From Phlebotomus papatasi (lineage: Eukaryota > Arthropoda > Insecta > Diptera > Psychodidae): a stretch of 64,000 bases of DNA. The notes under the pieces are model-generated. The model ran no database searches, was not told the origin of the DNA, and saw nothing but the letters and a program-made list of their open reading frames with translations. A program made the translations under genes and the position numbers. This document shows positions 59,391 through 64,000 of this stretch, piece after piece; within the stretch, counting starts at the first letter, position 1, and every line of letters begins with the position of its first letter. The stretch lies in contig NC_077222.1 in NCBI RefSeq assembly GCF_024763615.1, positions 78,740,001 to 78,804,000 of the forward strand. The letters run 5' to 3'.

Positions 59391-59720
59391 ATCTGCTCCA
59401 CACACTAGAGAAATTTATGTCCATATTTTACAGCTTTTCCTTTATGCCCGCTACATACTAGAGAAATCTATGTTCATATTAAAGAGTTTTTCCTGCACAA
59501 GCGTAGGGAATTTGTTTCAATATGGACATAAAATTCTCTGCGTAGAGGCCATTATGGCCTAGAGAAATTTATGTCCATATTGAAGCAAATGCCCAATGCT
59601 TGTGTAGGAAAAACTCTTCAATATGAACATACATTACTCTAGTGTGTAGAGGCCATTACAAGTGTGAACTATTCGCTTAAATATGGACATAAATTTCTTT
59701 AATGTGTAGACGCCATAAAG
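59391..59720. mobile_element. Nested ATGGCCTCTACACACTAG elements
   Basis: At least three partial units in a row. Tips such as CTCCACACACTAGAGAAATT, CGCTACATACTAGAGAAAT, GGCCTAGAGAAATTTATGTC and TAGTGTGTAGAGGCCATTA alternate in orientation. This suggests repeated insertion of the family into itself. Confidence 0.7.
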
Positions 59721-60593
59721 GGGCCTCCGTAAAATATTTCCAAAACGTAGCTAACGAGAACAGGTATTTTGATTTTTTTTTAATTTTTTTTTCTAAAGTG
59801 TTTCATGCCCATTTGACAAAATGGACTACTTTGAATATCTCGTCAAAATGGTGAATTTTAAAGTAAATCGTCAAAGTGGACCATCGTCAAAAAGGTGCAC
59901 TTTGAAGTAATTTAACAAAATGGTACACTATGAATATTCCGTCAAAATGATCCGTTTTGAAGTATATTCTCGAAATGGACTACTTTAAATATCTCGTCAA
60001 AATGGTGAATTTTAAAATAAATCGTCAAAATGGACCATCATCAAAGTGATGATTTTGAAGTAAATTCTCAAAATGGACCATTTTGAATATTCCGTCAAAA
60101 TGAGGCCCTTTAAAGAAAATCTTCAAAATGGTACCCTTTGAAGAAAATCGTCAAAATAATGTACTTTGAAGTAAATTGTCAAAATGTATCGTCAAAATGA
60201 TGCACTTTGAAGTAAATTAACAAAATGATGCACTTTGAAGTAAGTTCTCAAAATGGATCACTTTGATTTCGTCAAAATGGGGCACTTTGAAGTAAATCGT
60301 CAAAATGGACCATCGTAAAAATAATTTTAGTAATTTAACAAAATGGTGCACTTTGAATATTCCGTCAAAATGATGTGTTTTGAAGTACATTCTCGAAATG
60401 GACTACTTTAAATATCTCGTCAAAATGGTGAATTTGGAAGTAAATCGTCAAAATGGATCATCTCCAAAGTGGTGCACTTTGAAGTAAGTTCTCGAAATGG
60501 GCCATTTTGAACATTCCATCAAAATGACGCACTTTAAAGTAAATCGTCAAATTGTTTAATTGATTTAATTTGATGAAAGTTTTTATGGTGCTT

Positions 60594-60856
60594 GGCCTCT
60601 ACACACTAGTAGAATTTTCTTTAAAAAATGCCTTTTTAAAGAAAATTTCCTCTATCCTTGTAGGCAGAAACGTCAAAATTTTTTAAAGGCCATTTTTGAC
60701 GAAAATTGCTCCTAGTGTGTAGACATCATAAAACTAGAAGCAATTTTCGTCAAAGTGCCTGTTTTTAAAAAATTCTGACGTTTCTGCCTACAAGGATATG
60801 GGAAATTTTCTTTAAAAAGACATTTTTAAAGAAATTTCTCCTAGTGTGTAGAGGCC
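60594..60856. mobile_element. Dimeric foldback with GGCCTCTACACACTAG tips
   Basis: Outer tips GGCCTCTACACACTAG and CTAGTGTGTAGAGGCC are perfect complements. Inside, TTTTCTTTAAAAA, CTTGTAGGCAGAAACGTCA and ATTTTTGACGAAAATTGC each appear again inverted. A second internal tip (CTAGTGTGTAGACATCAT, about 60712) marks the middle. The frame 60812-61024 overlaps one arm and is not a gene. Confidence 0.8.
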
Positions 60857-61054
60857 TTTACAATGAAAATAGCCATTAAAGTTGTCCATGGTAGGATTTG
60901 TGTCTTGGCTAATCGACGATTGACCGTATTTTTCACAATATACTGTCAATAGGTTTGCGTTTCTGCTATGAATAGGCTTTTTATATCGAACGCTTTCAGC
61001 GCACTTTTCAGATTCATATTTCAAATCGTTACCTAAGGATCCATGATTTCGTGA

Positions 61055-61060
61055 TTTATT
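61055..61060 (-). terminator. Polyadenylation signal of HPF1
   Basis: AATAAA on the minus strand, 44 bp after the HPF1 stop codon. Confidence 0.6.
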
Positions 61061-61103
61061 AAAAAAAAAACTTCAATTACAATTAGTGGTAAAAAATAAA
61101 TCA

Positions 61104-62616
61104 TCATGCTTTCTCCAGAATACTCAAGTCGAAACCTTTTCTACGATTGTCTAGCTGAGCCTGATAAACAATTGAAAAATGTTTCCTTGTGTAAAAAAAA
61201 GGGAATAATTTAAAAGCTTACCTTGAGAATTGCGAGGAACTGAGGTTGACGAGCTTCTGTGTATCCCACGACTGAGAGATGACGAATGAAATTGTGCAAT
61301 TCTGGAGATCCGTGGCAATAAAAATCCATGGCCAGTTCAATTGATGTCCCGTAATCCCCTTCGTCTACGGCTTGAGAATAGGGGGAGGGGGGTTAGTAGC
61401 AGTTGAATTTGGAGGAAGTTTGGGATATCTTACCGATACTTGCAGCTGTGATGACTGGTTGTAGTACGTTCATGAGGGAAGGGAGACTCTCTGGACCGTC
61501 AATTTTTGCGAGGATCTTCTTAAGTTCAGCTGGAGGAAAATAGAGTAAAAAATGAGGATTTGGATAATTCGGAAGGTCTCAGGACTAACCGTCAGTTTGC
61601 ATCAGAGGTCGGTAGCCAATTTTTGTTTTGGGCTCCACGGGAACAACGAGTCCTGCAGTGTGGAATGTTTTGCAGACGAGCATCTTCTGGCGATTCTTGA
61701 TCAACTCTGCCGCATTGGTCACCTCCAATCCTTGATCCACAACCCAGCCCTGGAGACTCTTCTTCAGTGCGCCAATTTTAGTTCTGTTGAAGGGAGTGAC
61801 ATCGGCATCCTTGTCCAGAAAATGGCTGACGGCATTGAAGATGTTCGTGTCGATAATACTGAATTGGCAACCCTTGGAGGCATCATTGCGGGCAAAGTAG
61901 CACTGTTTGGCAAAAGGAGTATCTCGCCAGTATCCATAGTGAATGCCCGTGCCTTTTTTCACCATCACTGTCTGGAATTCCGGAGGATCGTAGAAGAAAC
62001 GCCAGTGACGATAGTAATCTCCAGGCTCATACAGAGGAGCATCGTGAAATTTGCCTGCCATGTAATCAAAGGGGCCAACGAGCTGTAGACCCACATTTTC
62101 AAAGAGACACTCCGGCTTGGCGCCCTCCTTCGTCTGTGTCTTGCAGAATTCCCAGAAACTGTAAAAATCCTCTGGCATTTCCGCGCAGAATTTATACTTG
62201 ATGAACAGCTTGGGATCCCTAAGCAGTTGCTTGTATTCCTGCATCTGCGAGAAGCGTATCCGATGCTCCCATGGATCTATGACAGATCCATCAGGAGGGA
62301 GTTCATCTTCGTTTAGAAGCGCACTACCTGAAGCGCCTGAAGCATTTCCATCGTTTCCATGATTTTCCCCTTCATCTGCCTGTGCTGAAGTCGATGGGGC
62401 ATCTATATTAGTAGGATTTTCTTTGGGTTCCTGGGAAGTTGAAGGAGATTCCTTGGGTCTTTTATTTGCTTCCGGAACTTGATCATCTGGCGATCTGTCG
62501 CGTTTTGCCGCCTCATTTGGAGCGTCTCCTGGATGATTGTACTTTGCTTTGTGGGCTGGATTCTTTTGATAGCAATCAGCTCCATATTTACAGTCCTCTT
62601 TCTTTGATTCACTCAT
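61104..62616 (-). CDS. HPF1: Histone PARylation factor 1
   Basis: Partner of PARP1 that completes its active site and directs ADP-ribose to serine after DNA damage. Four exons: 61590-62616, 61434-61529, 61222-61370 and 61104-61160, in frame to 442 aa. All introns are short (59-63 bp) with GTTAGT, GTAAGA and GTAAGC donors. Residues 9-31 form a PBZ-type poly-ADP-ribose-binding zinc finger (C9, C15, H22, H28, ending HPGD). About 32-110 is a low-complexity acidic linker. The HPF1 fold follows: EMPEDFYSFWEFCK (146-159), GLQLVGPFD, HWRFFYDPPEFQTV (204-217), GYWRDTP (with R231) and KTFHTAGLVVPVEPK. Exon 3 has the conserved Asp-Glu pair (D377-E378, in VDEGDYGTSIELAMDF) that supplies the glutamate needed for serine ADP-ribosylation. 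Human HPF1 is about 346 aa and lacks this N-terminal finger. The start codon fits the family and lies just before the PBZ finger. Confidence 0.93.
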
Positions 62617-62770
62617 TGTCCTTCACGAACTTCCCAGGCTTTTCTCTCCAAACCAAAAGTAAATGACCGGCAACGTGATTTGTTTATGAAAAATGAAACG
62701 CACCTTCTATAAAACCAACTTCGTTCAAGGTATTTGAGATTCTTTCGTTGCCAACTCAATTTAATTTTCC
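62617..62770 (-). promoter_or_regulatory. HPF1 promoter region
   Basis: The 150 bp between the start codon and the repeat at 62771. It contains CGTTGCCAACTC (about 62746), nearly the same word as upstream of XRN1. No TATA box is seen. Confidence 0.35.
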
Positions 62771-63118
62771 CATAAAGGGGCAGATAATCCTAACCGGCTT
62801 ATGTGGTGGTGAGATTCTTAATGAGAATTTGGGGGACGCCATTAAATCAAATTCGTGAAATTATACAAATTTTGTATTAAAACCAAAATATCAAGGATTT
62901 GGATAGACTGGCAGAAAAGTGATATATAGGTGAAACGTAGACCAGAAAGTTCTCTATAATTTTGCCATAGAACATGATCTCATCGATTACTCAGAAGCCG
63001 AGATAATCGAGGTTGTTTGTTTCTGAACTCGTTTTTACCCAGAGCGCCCCAAGTATTCATTTGATGAACTTCAGCTATATCAAAGATTGTTGTATTTTGT
63101 GAGAATTTCCATTTAACA
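62771..63118 (+). repeat. 5' fragment of the 51416-53271 repeat
   Basis: It starts GGGGCAGATAATCCTAACCG and follows 51418-51800 (TCAAATTCGTGAAATTATAC; TAGAACATGATCTCATCGAT; GAACTCGTTTTT). A deletion of about 50 bp lies near the start, and it stops at about 63118. It begins about 155 bp upstream of the HPF1 start codon. Confidence 0.8.
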
Positions 63119-63619
63119 CAAAAACCCGAGCAAAAAAATCACGTAAAATACCAAACTGACATAAAATTCGAGCGCTGACATTATCAACAAAAAAGCATTT
63201 TTTTCAAAAGATTTTCGTTTCGTAGAAATTCTACAGCAGTTCTAGGACTCGTACATTAATTTGCCATTAAATATTTTCTCATTTTCTTGTCATTTTTATA
63301 TAAATTTTCTGAAATACCAAAAATGTCAAGGTGAATTTTTACAGATTTTTGTAGCAAAAGCCAATTTCTATTGCTTTTCCTTTTTCCTAGCATATTGGCA
63401 AGGATTTTAGGACTCATATCGCTCATTCATATCAATATATTTTCTTGTAAAATTTTTCTAATTCTTTATTATTATTCTGTAATTAATTAATTAATTAATT
63501 AATTCTTTATTATTCTTTATAATTATTAAGAAAATTATATATATATGAAATTCCAACACGAATTCGAAAAATAAAAACAAGGCATAAATTGAATTTTCAC
63601 CTTATTTTTCCCTACAGTA
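63119..63619. other. AT-rich intergenic DNA
   Basis: No gene is seen. It contains a tandem TTAA/AATT microsatellite (ATTAATTAATTAATTAATT at about 63484-63503) and a short TA run at about 63538-63546. Confidence 0.5.
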
Positions 63620-63853
63620 CAGTAGACTCTCTCTCAAATGGGCATTTGGTGCGAAATGTCACCCGGTTTATCGATAGATTTGGGCGTCAAAGGATTTGTA
63701 AATTCTACAAAGAGCGCTCAATTACAAAGAATCACGATAAAATAGGAAGAAGTACCGCGAATTTGAGCAAATTAGCTTAATAATTAAACGTGAAAATTGT
63801 CAACAAAATTTTTCGCCCGATTGAAAAAGAGCCGATTGAGCGAGAGTCTACTG
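63620..63853. mobile_element. pogo/Tc1-type miniature element, TA target site
   Basis: The tips are CAGTAGACTCTCTCTCAAAT at the left and, reverse-complemented at the right, CAGTAGACTCTCGCTCAATC. TA stands directly outside both (63618-63619 and 63854-63855). It is 234 bp with no transposase. The 63-codon frame at 63589-63780 lies within it and is not a gene. Confidence 0.85.
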
Positions 63854-64000
63854 TACCACTTTATAACAATTCTAGGTCTTATATTACTTAATTTTTAATA
63901 ATTATTTTAACATTTTCACGTATTTTTTATGATTTTATCTAATCGTGTCGTGACAAAACTCAAAAAATGTTAACATATTTTTAGATTATGTCCATTTCGG

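Larger units (their letters stand above)
57106..60552. repeat. Degenerate GTCAAAATGGNNCATTTTGAA array
   Basis: Units of about 25-35 bp built on CGTCAAAATGGAGCATTTTG or CGTCAAAATGGTGCACTTTG, usually followed by AAGTAAAT. Array blocks are 57106-57385, 57840-57975, 58500-58990 and 59800-60552, the last being the most regular. The unit itself contains the near-palindrome CAAAATGGNNCATTTTG. Between the blocks sit a foldback element (57396-57838), unique DNA (about 57980-58400) and a family of CTACACACTAGAGAAATTT elements. No coding frame is supported. Confidence 0.82.

Noticed and set aside
61552..62088. 178-codon plus-strand frame
   Set aside because: It lies antisense to HPF1 exon 1, which has clear family motifs and proper splice sites.

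Overview
This is nuclear DNA from an insect, most likely a nematoceran fly (Diptera). The support is short 57-79 bp introns with GTAAGT-type donors, strongly AT-rich noncoding DNA, dense small inverted-repeat transposons, and insect-like versions of recognisable housekeeping proteins. The repeat style would suit a sand fly, but I cannot fix the species from sequence alone. It is not prokaryotic: there are no operons, rRNA or CRISPR arrays, and I saw no tRNA gene.

Layout. From 1 to about 16.3 kb there is no gene I can support. This stretch is a patchwork of nested miniature transposons (a TTAA-flanked element, a hAT-like element with a perfect 8-bp target duplication, and several TA-flanked families) separated by unique DNA. 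From 16.3 to 33.2 kb lies a four-exon plus-strand gene for a small secreted, probably GPI-anchored VWC-domain protein. Its signal-peptide exon (16325-16379) is separated from the rest by an 11.9 kb intron full of transposons. One of these (22253-24691) carries broken DUF4806-like gene pieces. From 33.3 to 38.9 kb there is AT-rich DNA with a pogo-like remnant, a 0.9 kb inverted-repeat element and a TTAA-flanked element.

The gene-dense half begins with mRpL34 (39067-39436, plus), convergent with XRN1/pacman (39656-50665, minus, seven exons, 1,534 aa, reading frame closed across every junction). XRN1 intron 5 holds a 2.3 kb degenerate satellite and intron 2 holds three adjacent miniature transposons. 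Next come a 1.9 kb noncoding repeat, an intronless Golgi polypeptide GalNAc-transferase of the Pgant35A/GALNT11 type (54972-56900, plus), a second large degenerate array built on the phrase GTCAAAATGG (57.1-60.6 kb), and histone PARylation factor 1, HPF1 (61104-62616, minus, four exons, 442 aa, N-terminal PBZ zinc finger). A TA-flanked pogo-type element (63620-63853) lies near the right edge.

The genes do not form one pathway. They are mitochondrial translation (mRpL34), cytoplasmic mRNA decay (XRN1), O-glycosylation in the Golgi (GalNAc-T), DNA-damage ADP-ribosylation (HPF1) and an extracellular cysteine-knot-like protein (VWC). The most unusual content is the repeat landscape. Many unrelated miniature families end in the same TAGGG tip, two satellites share a GTCAAAAT core, one foldback element is almost entirely palindromic, and one transposon has captured two halves of a DUF4806-like gene in opposite orientations. 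I found no clearly new multi-gene biological system.
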